From: Acidobacteriaceae bacterium
Lineage (GTDB): Bacteria > Acidobacteriota > Terriglobia > Terriglobales > Acidobacteriaceae
DNA: 22,847 nt
Assembly (NCBI GenBank): GCA_030039895.1
Contig: JASHUR010000141.1
Span: 1 to 22,847 of the forward strand
Direction of reading: 5' to 3'
The notes under the pieces are model-generated. The model searched no databases. It saw only the letters and a list, made by a program, of their open reading frames with translations, and was not told the DNA's origin. Of this stretch, positions 8,121-15,146 are shown in pieces. How positions within the stretch are numbered: the first letter of the stretch is position 1; every line of letters starts with the position of its first letter. The translations under genes were made by a program, and so were the position numbers.

Positions 8121-9580
8121 TGGCCACCTCCCATCACGCTCAAGAAGACCTGATGGAAGATGTTCCACAGACCATGCGGCCACCAGAGTCCGAGGACAAG
8201 GAGAGGAAGAAACGCGAGCCACATCGGAAGAGTCCGCCATGCGGTGAATGGCAGAGGCACGATCTCTCCTTCAGGCGCTTCATCAAAGTACATGGCGCGG
8301 AAGTGAGAAAGAAAACCGATAAAGACAATGATGAGAAAGATGACAAAGACGATCACAACCCAGCGATAGCTCCCGCCTATTCCGGCACGAAGCACGGTGA
8401 ACTCGCTCAGAAACAGCGCGAACGGCGGTGCTCCGGCGATGCCTACTGCTCCCAGCAGCCAGAGAATGCCGCTGACGGGAAAAACCTTCAGCACATGGCG
8501 GATGCTTTTGATCTCCTTACTGCGATAGGCGCGCATGGCATTTCCCGCGCCATAAAACATCAGCGACTTGTTCAGTGAGTGGTTCAGCATGTGATACAGG
8601 GCGCCGGCCATGCCGAGCGGCCCGCCAAAGCCGAGACCGAGAGCCTGAACGCCGATATGCTCAACGCTGGAATATGCCATCAGGCGCTTGATGCCGGTCT
8701 GCCGAACAATAAACAGGATTGCGAGCACGAATGAGAAGATCCCGAAGCCGACCACGGCAGCATGCGCAAATCGACTGACCGAGGTTCCGGTAACGACGCC
8801 GAGAAACCGGGCAATGCCCAGCATGGAGGCATTCAATAATGCTCCCGAAAGCATGGCCGACACCGGAGCGGGAGATTCACTGTGCGCGTCCGGCAACCAG
8901 GTGTGCATGGGAGCCAGGCCGGCCTTGGTGCCGTAGCCCACCAGCACCAGCAGGAAGGAAACAAGCAACAGAGGCGGATATACCTGCGGAGCCGATTGAC
9001 GTAATGCGGCCCAGGTCATCGCATAGCTCGGCCCCAGTACGAAGGAGCTGCCCCAATAGAACAGGACGGTTCCGAGCAGCGCGAGGCTGATGCCTCCGGA
9101 AACAACCACGATGTACTTCCACGCAGCCTCGGTGCTCTCGGCCTCGCGTTCGAAGCCCACCAGAAACGTGCTGACGAGTGTTGTCAGCTCGATAGCAATC
9201 CAGAAGACGCCGGCATTGTTCATCACGCAGGCCAACAGCATAGTGAGCGCGAACCCTGAGAACAGCGCATAGAACGTGGGCAGCCGTTCTTCCTCATTCA
9301 AAAGCCGCATATATCCGACGGCATAAATGGACGAGAGGGCGTAAACGATGGAAACACAGAGAATGACCCAGACTCCGAAGGCGTCCAGAAGGACGTAACC
9401 ATGCGCAAATATCAGCGAGCCTGACAAAGTGCGGAGTAGCAGAGGGATACTGACTGCAAGATCGATAATCGCGGCCGCAACGGTTGCATATTCCGCGATG
9501 CGGGCGCGACGCGAGGCCAGAGACACCAAGATGGCAGCTAGAGGCGCAAGCAAAAGGATGGAGAGTAACTGTCGCCCCAT
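8117..9580 (-). CDS. hyfF: Hydrogenase-4-type antiporter-like membrane subunit F (NuoM/N family)
   Basis: This polytopic membrane protein of 487 residues is the second antiporter-like subunit of the operon. It carries Glu131 (IAIELTTLVSTFLVGFE) and Lys219 followed by GLAPMHTWLPDAHSESPAPVSAML, the hallmark TM5/TM7 region of the NuoM/HyfF family. It also has a later lysine in RLMAYSSVEHIG and a MLNHSLNKSLMFYGAGN helix. The start ATG lies 3 nt after the hyfE stop and the stop overlaps the hyfG start by 4 bases, so translation is probably coupled. Role: ion-translocating unit of the membrane arm. Confidence 0.94.
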   Translation of the reverse strand: MGRQLLSILLLAPLAAILVSLASRRARIAEYATVAAAIIDLAVSIPLLLRTLSGSLIFAHGYVLLDAFGVWVILCVSIVYALSSIYAVGYMRLLNEEERLPTFYALFSGFALTMLLACVMNNAGVFWIAIELTTLVSTFLVGFEREAESTEAAWKYIVVVSGGISLALLGTVLFYWGSSFVLGPSYAMTWAALRQSAPQVYPPLLLVSFLLVLVGYGTKAGLAPMHTWLPDAHSESPAPVSAMLSGALLNASMLGIARFLGVVTGTSVSRFAHAAVVGFGIFSFVLAILFIVRQTGIKRLMAYSSVEHIGVQALGLGFGGPLGMAGALYHMLNHSLNKSLMFYGAGNAMRAYRSKEIKSIRHVLKVFPVSGILWLLGAVGIAGAPPFALFLSEFTVLRAGIGGSYRWVVIVFVIFLIIVFIGFLSHFRAMYFDEAPEGEIVPLPFTAWRTLPMWLAFLPLLVLGLWWPHGLWNIFHQVFLSVMGGGQ

Positions 9581-9583
9581 GCG

Positions 9584-10264
9584 CTATCCCACCAGCCTGT
9601 TGAGCTCACGGCTGCTTGTGGTCCCCGCATGCACCACAAGAAACCGGACCAGCATGCCGAAGCACGCCACGACGATAAGCAAGTCAAAAAGAATGACGAT
9701 CTCTATCAACAGCGGCATTCCCGGCACAAGGATCTGCGAGCCCAGAAAAATGCCGTTCTCGAGCACAAGCAGCGCCAGAATCTGGCTGACCGCCTCATCG
9801 CGCACGGACAGCATGAGAAAGCCCAGGAACTTCATCGACAGCATGATGGTGAGGGCCAGAATAACTACATGCGCCGCGCCCTGTTGCTGTCTGCTCATGT
9901 GGTTGGCGATAACAAAGGCGAACATCACCACGCAGGCGCCGATCACCAGGCTCGAGCTCGACTGAAGGACGGAGTGAATCTCCCGCTTCACATTCAGTCT
10001 GCTGACGATCCGCATCAGCAGCCACGGCAGCACCAGGCCACGAAACAGGGCTGTAAGCACTGCGATTGCATACAGCTCCCTGTAGCCGCTGAAATAGCCC
10101 ACCGACGCGGACAACGCAGCAATCAGCCATGACTGGGCAGCGAATGCGTAGACGTAATTCTTCAGCCAGTGTGAGCCGAGCATGACAAAGGTCAGCAGCA
10201 GGCTCAAAATAGCGAGCGAACTGAAGATCGAAGCTTGCAGCGAGTTGATGTGTGCCAGGAACAT
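9584..10264 (-). CDS. hyfE: Hydrogenase-4 subunit E-like membrane protein
   Basis: The 226-residue protein has about six to seven predicted helices. The C-terminal half (LALLVLENGIFLGSQILVPGMPLLIEIVILFDLLIVV) matches the HyfE family, whose C-terminal part is NuoK-like. A glutamate within a helix (LENG) corresponds to the conserved buried glutamate of that family. HyfE is the small linker subunit of the membrane arm. A GAGGAA site precedes the ATG, and the gene begins 9 nt after the hyfC stop. Confidence 0.9.
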   Translation of the reverse strand: MFLAHINSLQASIFSSLAILSLLLTFVMLGSHWLKNYVYAFAAQSWLIAALSASVGYFSGYRELYAIAVLTALFRGLVLPWLLMRIVSRLNVKREIHSVLQSSSSLVIGACVVMFAFVIANHMSRQQQGAAHVVILALTIMLSMKFLGFLMLSVRDEAVSQILALLVLENGIFLGSQILVPGMPLLIEIVILFDLLIVVACFGMLVRFLVVHAGTTSSRELNRLVG

Positions 10265-10273
10265 CCCAATTCC

Positions 10274-11221
10274 TCAAAGCAACTGGCTCGAAACAATGGC
10301 AAGCACGGCAAAAAGAAATCCCGCCGCTAAAGGTTCCTGATAACGGTAAAAGCGCAGGCGCGATTGAACAGTCTCGACAACGACGACTGTCAGGGCCACC
10401 AGCAGGAACTTCAACAGCAGGGACCCGATTGCGCCAAGCTGTCCCAGCGGTGTTCCCAATTGCGAAAGGCCCCAGGGAAGCAGGAACACATTGCAGAAAA
10501 TGATGTAGAGGATGAACTGCTTCATCATCGAAGCCCATTTGAGCAGCCCCAGTAAAGGGCCGGAGTATTCCAGAATCCGCGCCTCATCGATCATGTAAAT
10601 TTCGAGATGGGTGCTCGAGTGGATCGGCAATCGGTCTGTCTCCACCAGCAGGAGCGCGAAAAACGCCAGAATCAGGAAGAGATGCGCCGGGCTCCAATAC
10701 ACAGAAGCGCTGCTCAGCAGCAGGTGATTCACAACAAACGGCAGCATGGCCTTTGCCAGCAGGCTCACCCCAACCAGGACGAGGATCAGAGTCGGTTCGG
10801 CAAGGATTGCGAGCATCGCTGCACGGCTGGAACCGATGCCTCCATAGACATTCCCTGAATCAAGGCCGGCCAGAATGATGGCGAATGAGCCGAGCGTCAG
10901 AATCATGCCTCCGCCCAGCATGTCTCCCATGTCCGAAAGTGGCAACGGACGGTCCGTGAGCACAGGAATAAGAATTGGAACCGTCAGCATCGCAGTAAAC
11001 GCGATGATGGGCGCGATAAAGTAAATCCACGAAGCTGACTCCGGAACAACGGACTGCTTATGGAAGAGCTTCCAGAGATCGCGATATGGCTGAAAGATGC
11101 TCGGGCCGCGGCTGCGTTGCACCCGCTCTTCGGCCTTCAGAATGAATCCCTGCAGGAGCGGCGCCAGCAGCAGGACACACAGCACCTGACAGACCTGGAG
11201 AATCTCATCGGACAGGATCAA
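10274..11221 (-). CDS. hyfC: Hydrogenase-4 subunit C-like membrane protein (NuoH family)
   Basis: This is a NuoH/HycD/HyfC-type membrane anchor of about 315 residues that couples the peripheral arm to the membrane arm. Near the N-terminus it has the loop AEERVQRSRGPSIFQPYRDL and WKLFHKQ (from residue 30). Later it has the acidic loop ETDRLPIHSSTHLEIYMIDEA, which corresponds to ETxRxPFDxPxTHLELTMIHEA of HycD. The frame has no early ATG. The track-length start TTG at 11239 has no ribosome site, whereas the TTG at 11221 is preceded by AGGAGG at 5 nt, so I place the start there. It is the first gene of the operon. The promoter should lie in 11222-11943 but I could not identify it. Confidence 0.9.
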   Translation of the reverse strand: MILSDEILQVCQVLCVLLLAPLLQGFILKAEERVQRSRGPSIFQPYRDLWKLFHKQSVVPESASWIYFIAPIIAFTAMLTVPILIPVLTDRPLPLSDMGDMLGGGMILTLGSFAIILAGLDSGNVYGGIGSSRAAMLAILAEPTLILVLVGVSLLAKAMLPFVVNHLLLSSASVYWSPAHLFLILAFFALLLVETDRLPIHSSTHLEIYMIDEARILEYSGPLLGLLKWASMMKQFILYIIFCNVFLLPWGLSQLGTPLGQLGAIGSLLLKFLLVALTVVVVETVQSRLRFYRYQEPLAAGFLFAVLAIVSSQLL

Positions 11222-11304
11222 TACCGCCTCCTGTTGCAATGAGTTTCAGCAGAATAAGCAGGGAAAGATTGTTCGCGAACCTTTTCCAGGCATTTCCCGC
11301 GCAA

Positions 11305-11327
11305 GACTCCTCCCGTTGGTAGGAGTC
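11305..11327. repeat. Inverted repeat GACTCCT-9 nt-AGGAGTC (left arm of possible small element)
   Basis: This is a perfect 7-bp stem with a 9-nt loop, followed by ATCA. A related hairpin occurs in opposite orientation at 11618-11654, sharing TCCCGT, then AGGAGTCATCA when reverse-complemented. The pair may be the ends of a 350-bp MITE-like element. Confidence 0.45.
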
Positions 11328-11617
11328 ATCAGCCTGGAGGGCGGTTAGAGGTGGACTTCATCACCAAACAGATTGTGGACTAATCCTGATGCCAACTTCG
11401 GGATTTGTCAAGAGAGCAAGGTTGTATGGAATCACGGCTCTTTGTCTTCCGTCTATACATTCCGGGGACGCAGATCCTCGCGTCTAGCCTGGATGATTGA
11501 AGCATGCGGAGTTGTTGACAGGAGTAGATTGCACACCACAACAATAAGTTCTTGCAGTGAAGGAGTTCGCCTTTAACCGCTACCGTCTAACCAGAGTTTC
11601 AATAGTGATGGACAGAT

Positions 11618-11654
11618 GATGACTCCTGACGGGAAATCCTGCTGTGGAGTCATC
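11618..11654. repeat. Inverted repeat GATGACTCC-19 nt-GGAGTCATC (right arm of possible small element)
   Basis: This is a perfect 9-bp stem enclosing 19 nt. Its reverse complement resembles the hairpin at 11305-11327, including TCCCGT followed after a gap by AGGAGTCATCA. Confidence 0.45.
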
Positions 11655-11813
11655 TTCCGGGCGGCATTAATACTTGACTAATGATTTGATGCTTGTCTCT
11701 GCGATATCAAACATAAAGTACAAAGACTTGAAGGGACGAACTTTAGTTTCATAGGCTCGATCAGGATGCAGAAGGGTTCGATTGCGAGGGCTTGACTGCC
11801 CCGTTTTTCTCAG

Positions 11814-11827
11814 CCAGTTATAACTGG
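11814..11827. promoter_or_regulatory. Perfect 14-bp palindrome CCAGTTATAACTGG
   Basis: The palindrome lies about 115 bases before the sigma-factor start in the divergent spacer. Its length and symmetry suit a dimeric regulator site. The regulator is unknown. Confidence 0.4.
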
Positions 11828-11849
11828 AGTTTCTCGATTCATGTTTGTG

Positions 11850-11866
11850 GGCGAGTATATCTCGCC
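11850..11866. promoter_or_regulatory. 17-bp inverted repeat GGCGAG-TATAT-CTCGCC
   Basis: This perfect 6+5+6 inverted repeat lies 77 bases before the sigma-factor ATG. The AT centre between GC arms suggests an operator near a promoter, or a leader hairpin of the sigma mRNA. Confidence 0.4.
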
Positions 11867-11943
11867 GTCGTCGTAGTCGGGGCTGTGGAGGGGAAGCCCG
11901 GGCGCAGTTGTCTCCCGCCACTCCGTTTGCTAGTTTGGCGTAG

Positions 11944-13206
11944 ATGCCGCCGCCCGTGCCCGAACAAATCCGTAGGACCATTGACACTCTTTACCGGTCG
12001 GAATCGGGCCGGGTTCTGGCAACGCTGGTGCGCCTCCTGGGAGACCTGGACTTGGCCGAAGAGTCCATGCACGAGGCATTCGCGGCTGCACTGGAGTCCT
12101 GGCCGCAGACCGGCATTCCGGACAATCCGCGCCCTTGGCTGATTTCAACGGCGCGCTTCAAGGCCATCGATGGCATCCGCCGTCGCGCCCGCTTCGACGC
12201 AGCGCAGGGAGACCTTGTTGCCCACATTGAATCGCGCGTCAATGACGCTCCTCTCGAGGATGAAGAGATCGAGGACGATCGCCTCCGTCTGATCTTCACC
12301 TGCTGCCATCCCGCTCTGCCTCCGGAGGGACAGATTGCCCTCACTCTGCGCGAAATCTGCGGCCTGACCACGGAGGAAATTGCCCGGGCGTTTCTGGTTA
12401 CGCCGGCAACGCTCGCCCAGCGCATTGTGCGCGCCAAGGCGCTCATCCGCGATAAGGCAATTCCTTACCAGGTGCCGGCCTCGCAGGAGTTGCCGACCCG
12501 CTTGGGAGCTGTCCTTCAGGTTGTGTATCTGATCTTTAACGAGGGCTATTCGGCTGCGGCTGGAGCGGAGGTAACGCGGGCCGAGCTGACCGGCGAGGCC
12601 ATTCGGCTGGGCCGGTTGCTGGCCCAGCTCCAGCCGGAACCGGAAATCCTGAAGTCGGAAATCATGGGGCTGCTTTCTCTGATGTTGCTGCAGGAATCCC
12701 GCCGCGCCGCAAGAACCTCACCGTCCGGCGAGCTCATTTTGCTGGAGAACCAGGACCGCTCTCTCTGGAACCCGGAGCAGATCGCGGAGGGAGTGGCATT
12801 GCTGGAGAAAGCGCTGAAGTCCCGCAGCTTCGGCTCTTACACGTTGCAGGCGGCGATTGCGGCCGTTCATGCGGAGGCGGAATCGGCGGCCGCGACCGAC
12901 TGGCGGCAGATCGTTGCGCTTTACGACCAATTGGCGCGAATTCAGCCCTCGCCAGTCGTACATCTCAATCGTGCCGTGGCCATTGCCATGCGCGATGGCC
13001 CGGAAACCGGCCTGGCGCAGATCGATGCGGTCTTGGAACACGGTGAACTGGCAAATTACTACCTCGCGCATTCCGCCCGTGCGGAAATGTGCCGCAGGCT
13101 GGGCAGGACGGCTGAGGCCCGGTCCTCGTATGAGAAGGCCCTGGCTCTGACCCAACAGGAACCGGAGCGGCAGTTTCTGCAGGAACGCATTCGGCAGTTG
13201 AAATAA
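11944..13206 (+). CDS. ECF42-type RNA polymerase sigma factor with C-terminal TPR extension
   Basis: The 420-residue protein has sigma region 2 (about 12-83) and region 4 (about 118-168, with LTLREICGLTTEEIARAFLVTPATLAQRI as the helix-turn-helix). A long C-terminal extension follows, including LLENQDRSLWNPEQIAEG (266-283) and TPR-like repeats to the end. This architecture, about twice the length of a simple ECF factor, is that of group ECF42. In that group no anti-sigma factor is encoded nearby, the extension controls activity, and DGPF/YCII genes are neighbours. All of this holds here: three YCII-type genes follow and no anti-sigma gene is seen. The ATG at 11944 comes directly after an in-frame TAG and has no clear ribosome site, so translation may be weak or leaderless. 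Target promoters are proposed at 13228 and 14616. Confidence 0.92.
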   Translation: MPPPVPEQIRRTIDTLYRSESGRVLATLVRLLGDLDLAEESMHEAFAAALESWPQTGIPDNPRPWLISTARFKAIDGIRRRARFDAAQGDLVAHIESRVNDAPLEDEEIEDDRLRLIFTCCHPALPPEGQIALTLREICGLTTEEIARAFLVTPATLAQRIVRAKALIRDKAIPYQVPASQELPTRLGAVLQVVYLIFNEGYSAAAGAEVTRAELTGEAIRLGRLLAQLQPEPEILKSEIMGLLSLMLLQESRRAARTSPSGELILLENQDRSLWNPEQIAEGVALLEKALKSRSFGSYTLQAAIAAVHAEAESAAATDWRQIVALYDQLARIQPSPVVHLNRAVAIAMRDGPETGLAQIDAVLEHGELANYYLAHSARAEMCRRLGRTAEARSSYEKALALTQQEPERQFLQERIRQLK

Positions 13207-13227
13207 AAAAATAAAATTTCGCCCAGC

Positions 13228-13256
13228 TGTCGATTTTCCGTCTCCCGAACGACTAT
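13228..13256 (+). promoter_or_regulatory. Putative ECF42-dependent promoter, TGTCGA-N16-CGACTAT
   Basis: The -35 box TGTCGA (13228-13233) is separated by exactly 16 bases from CGACTAT (13250-13256). The same two boxes with the same spacing recur at 14616-14644. They resemble the ECF42 promoter motif as I recall it from Streptomyces work. The site lies 22 bases after the sigma-factor stop and 74 bases before the first DGPF gene. Confidence 0.75.
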
Positions 13257-13329
13257 AGGACAAAAGAACGATGAGCCACGGCTCCTGAGTTCGCAGAATA
13301 CGAATCACAGGAAACAAAAAGGAGAAGTC

Positions 13330-13707
13330 ATGCCACAGTATCTGGTTTGTAACTACCTTCCCGACGACTTCGATCCATCCACCGTAACCGAAGCGATGGT
13401 CGAAGAGATCCACGCGCTCAACCGCGAAATGATTGCTGCCGGCGTAAGGAAGTTCGCCTGCGGCATTTCCCCGGCCGCCAGCGCCAAGACGGTGCGGAAG
13501 CAGTCCGACGGCACAGTGCTCGTCACCGATGGGCCGTTCACCGAGACCAAGGAGCACATGGGCGGTTTATGGATACTGGAAGCCGCCAATATGGACGAGG
13601 CACTCGCGTGGGCGCGCAAGGGCGCCATTGCCTGCGATGTGCCCGGCGAAGTGCGCGAACTTCTTTTCTTCCCGGCTCCGGAACAAGAACCCGACGGAAG
13701 CAAGTAA
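13330..13707 (+). CDS. YCII/DGPF-domain protein 1
   Basis: The 125-residue protein is of the YCII-related dimeric alpha/beta-barrel family. The name-giving DGPF sits at residues 67-70, followed by TETKEHMGGLWILEA, the typical core. YCII-like proteins are small cytoplasmic enzymes or binding proteins. DGPF members are mainly known as partners of ECF41/ECF42 sigma factors and their reaction is not established. The ATG has AAAGGAG 5 nt upstream. It follows the ECF42 gene with its own putative ECF42 promoter and is a paralogue of the gene at 14704. Confidence 0.92.
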   Translation: MPQYLVCNYLPDDFDPSTVTEAMVEEIHALNREMIAAGVRKFACGISPAASAKTVRKQSDGTVLVTDGPFTETKEHMGGLWILEAANMDEALAWARKGAIACDVPGEVRELLFFPAPEQEPDGSK

Positions 13708-13757
13708 ACAGCCGCACCCGCCGCGTGCTGGCGCTGGGCAGTGGCGTTCTCCGGTGC

Positions 13758-13786
13758 GCGGTGTTCTGTCGCTGCTCGCTTGCCTT
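13758..13786 (-). repeat. Inverted relic of the third YCII gene's 3' end
   Basis: Read on the minus strand, these 29 bases match the C-terminal codons of the YCII gene at 15767 (16127-16161) apart from a 6-base gap. They would encode KASEQRQNTA, against KASEQRRRQNTA there. They lie between the first DGPF gene and the secreted-protein gene. Confidence 0.6.
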
Positions 13787-13839
13787 CATCCGTTCGTTCA
13801 GCCGCTGGCGGAAAAAGGCGCATGCTTAGGAGAAAGACA

Positions 13840-14577
13840 ATGCAAAAAAAGAAGATTGGCGCAATCAAAACCGTCGCACTGCTGGTTGTGCTGGGTACGG
13901 CCTGCCACGCGATGGCACAGGACGCCGCAACGCCCTATCCGAAGATGGCCCCGGTCGGGCAGTATCTCATGGATCGGACTGCCGAGATCGCGCTGGCGCG
14001 CAGCGCAGCGCCGGAGTCCATCTCCCGCGATGCAGAGGTCCTGGTTCTGGGACGGCAGGGTTATGAGACAGCGGTCCGCGGGAAAAGCGGCTTCGTCTGC
14101 TTTGTAGGGCGGTCGTGGGGAGCAGCATTCGACTGGGACGAATTCTGGAACCCGAAGGTGAGGGCTGCCGATTGTCTGAACCCCCAGGCTGCACGCTCGA
14201 TATTGCCCATCGTTTATCTGCGCGCCAGGATGGTGATGGCCGGTCGTTCCAAGGCGGAGACGGTGGCGGCACTGAAAGCGGCATACAAAAATAAACAACT
14301 GCCGAACCTTCAGAGCGGCGCAATGGACTACATGATGTCGAAGTCGTCGTATCTGACTGACCAAGGTGGCCACAACCTGCCGCATGTAATGTTTTATACC
14401 TCCGTCAGGAATGCTGAAGATTGGGGCTCTGGCGCAGCGGGCTCGCCGATTATGTCGGCTCCCTTGTGGTTCTTCTCGCCAGAGAAGCCATCGCAAATGA
14501 ACGGACTGCCACCGATTCTCGTGTTCTTGGTCATGGTCCCGGATTGGTCCGATGGAACGCCAGTAGTACTGCATTAG
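13840..14577 (+). CDS. Secreted protein of unknown function in the ECF42 block
   Basis: The 245-residue protein begins with a signal peptide: a lysine-rich start (MQKKKIG), a hydrophobic core and a probable cut after AMA in HAMAQDA. The cysteine at TAC does not fit a lipobox well. I do not recognise a domain in the mature part. Visible features are a RDAEVLVLGRQGYETAVRG stretch, an aromatic-rich GRSWGAAFDWDEFW, two cysteines (FVCF and ADCLN) that could pair, and a C-terminal half ending in VMVPDWSDGTPVVLH. The frame extends upstream, but the ATG at 13840 with AGGAGA 6 nt before it is best. No separate promoter is evident, so read-through from 13228 is likely. It sits between the two copies of the duplicated DGPF segment, as if inserted there. 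Confidence 0.85.
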   Translation: MQKKKIGAIKTVALLVVLGTACHAMAQDAATPYPKMAPVGQYLMDRTAEIALARSAAPESISRDAEVLVLGRQGYETAVRGKSGFVCFVGRSWGAAFDWDEFWNPKVRAADCLNPQAARSILPIVYLRARMVMAGRSKAETVAALKAAYKNKQLPNLQSGAMDYMMSKSSYLTDQGGHNLPHVMFYTSVRNAEDWGSGAAGSPIMSAPLWFFSPEKPSQMNGLPPILVFLVMVPDWSDGTPVVLH

Positions 14578-14615
14578 GCGTGCTCAAAAACTGAGACGAA
14601 ATCGGAAAAAATATT

Positions 14616-14644
14616 TGTCGATTTTCGCTGTCCCCAGCGACTAT
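14616..14644 (+). promoter_or_regulatory. Putative ECF42-dependent promoter, second copy
   Basis: TGTCGA (14616-14621), 16 bases, then CGACTAT (14638-14644), identical in boxes and spacing to the site at 13228. Between the boxes, only the first five bases (TTTTC) are plainly shared in place. It lies 60 bases before the second DGPF gene and 38 bases after the secreted-protein gene. Confidence 0.75.
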
Positions 14645-14703
14645 CTGGCTGCTGAACGATGCGCTACAGTTCCGCGAGTTACAGGAACCAGGGAGAAAAA
14701 GTC

Positions 14704-15078
14704 ATGCCACAGTATCTGGTTGCTATCTACCGCCCCGACGACTACGACCCGTCGGTCGAAAGCAAAGCAATGATGGAAGAGATCCACGCGCTCAACCGCG
14801 AAATGGTGGCTGCCGGTGCCCGGAAGTTCGTCGCTGCCCTTTCCCCGGTCAACAACACCAAATCGCTGCAAGCCCAGCCCGACGGCAAAGTGCTCGTCAC
14901 CGACGGGTCGTACACCGAGACCAAGGAGCACGTAGGCGGTTTTTGGATGCTGGAAGCCGCTGATCTGAACGAAGCGCTCGAGTGGGGGCGCAGGGCTGCC
15001 GTCGCCTGCCGGGCGCCGGTCGAGGTGCGCCCGATCTCCTACGCATTCTTTGACAGAAGGCCCGACGGAAGCAACTGA
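14704..15078 (+). CDS. YCII/DGPF-domain protein 2
   Basis: The 124-residue protein is clearly paralogous to the product of 13330: the same MPQYLV start, the same EEIHALNREM block and the same core (VTDG..TETKEH.GG). The name-giving motif reads DGSY (67-70) instead of DGPF, so a normally conserved proline is lost. The ATG at 14704 is preceded by AGGGAGAA; an upstream in-frame ATG at 14659 lies close to the promoter boxes and is unlikely. It starts a second transcription unit with the reductase and third YCII gene. Confidence 0.9.
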   Translation: MPQYLVAIYRPDDYDPSVESKAMMEEIHALNREMVAAGARKFVAALSPVNNTKSLQAQPDGKVLVTDGSYTETKEHVGGFWMLEAADLNEALEWGRRAAVACRAPVEVRPISYAFFDRRPDGSN

Positions 15079-15146
15079 ACGGTTCAACACTCTCATCCGC
15101 CGCGTGCTGGCGCAATCACCGATACATAAAGGGGAAGTTCAATTCA

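Larger units (their letters stand above)
11222..11943. other. Divergent intergenic region between the hyf/ehr operon and the ECF sigma gene
   Basis: About 720 bases contain no convincing gene; the open frames here have no ribosome sites or recognisable products. The region must hold the promoter of hyfC (minus) and of the sigma gene (plus). It contains several perfect inverted repeats listed separately. No TGTCGA-type element was found before the sigma gene. Confidence 0.6.
13228..13734 (+). repeat. Direct duplication, copy 1 (promoter + DGPF gene + 3' flank)
   Basis: This copy corresponds to 14616-15113. The shared parts are the promoter boxes and spacer start, the GTCATGCCACAGTATCTGGT start region, the whole coding frame, the CCCGACGGAAGCAA end, and a 17-bp identical 3' flank (13718-13734 with 15097-15113). 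Confidence 0.65.
14616..15113 (+). repeat. Direct duplication, copy 2 (promoter + DGPF gene + 3' flank)
   Basis: This is the counterpart of 13228-13734. The end of similarity is marked by the identical 17-mer at 15097-15113. Confidence 0.65.

Noticed and set aside
8121..8240. Extension of hyfG to the ATG at 8240
   Set aside because: It would overlap hyfF by 124 bases; the GTG at 8120 has a strong ribosome site and a typical 4-base overlap.
11667..11987. A 106-codon minus-strand frame before the sigma gene
   Set aside because: It overlaps the sigma-factor start, and codon pattern and product give no support.
13798..14574. A 258-codon minus-strand frame opposite the secreted-protein gene
   Set aside because: The plus-strand product has a clean signal peptide and ribosome site; the antisense product is histidine- and arginine-rich with no family resemblance.
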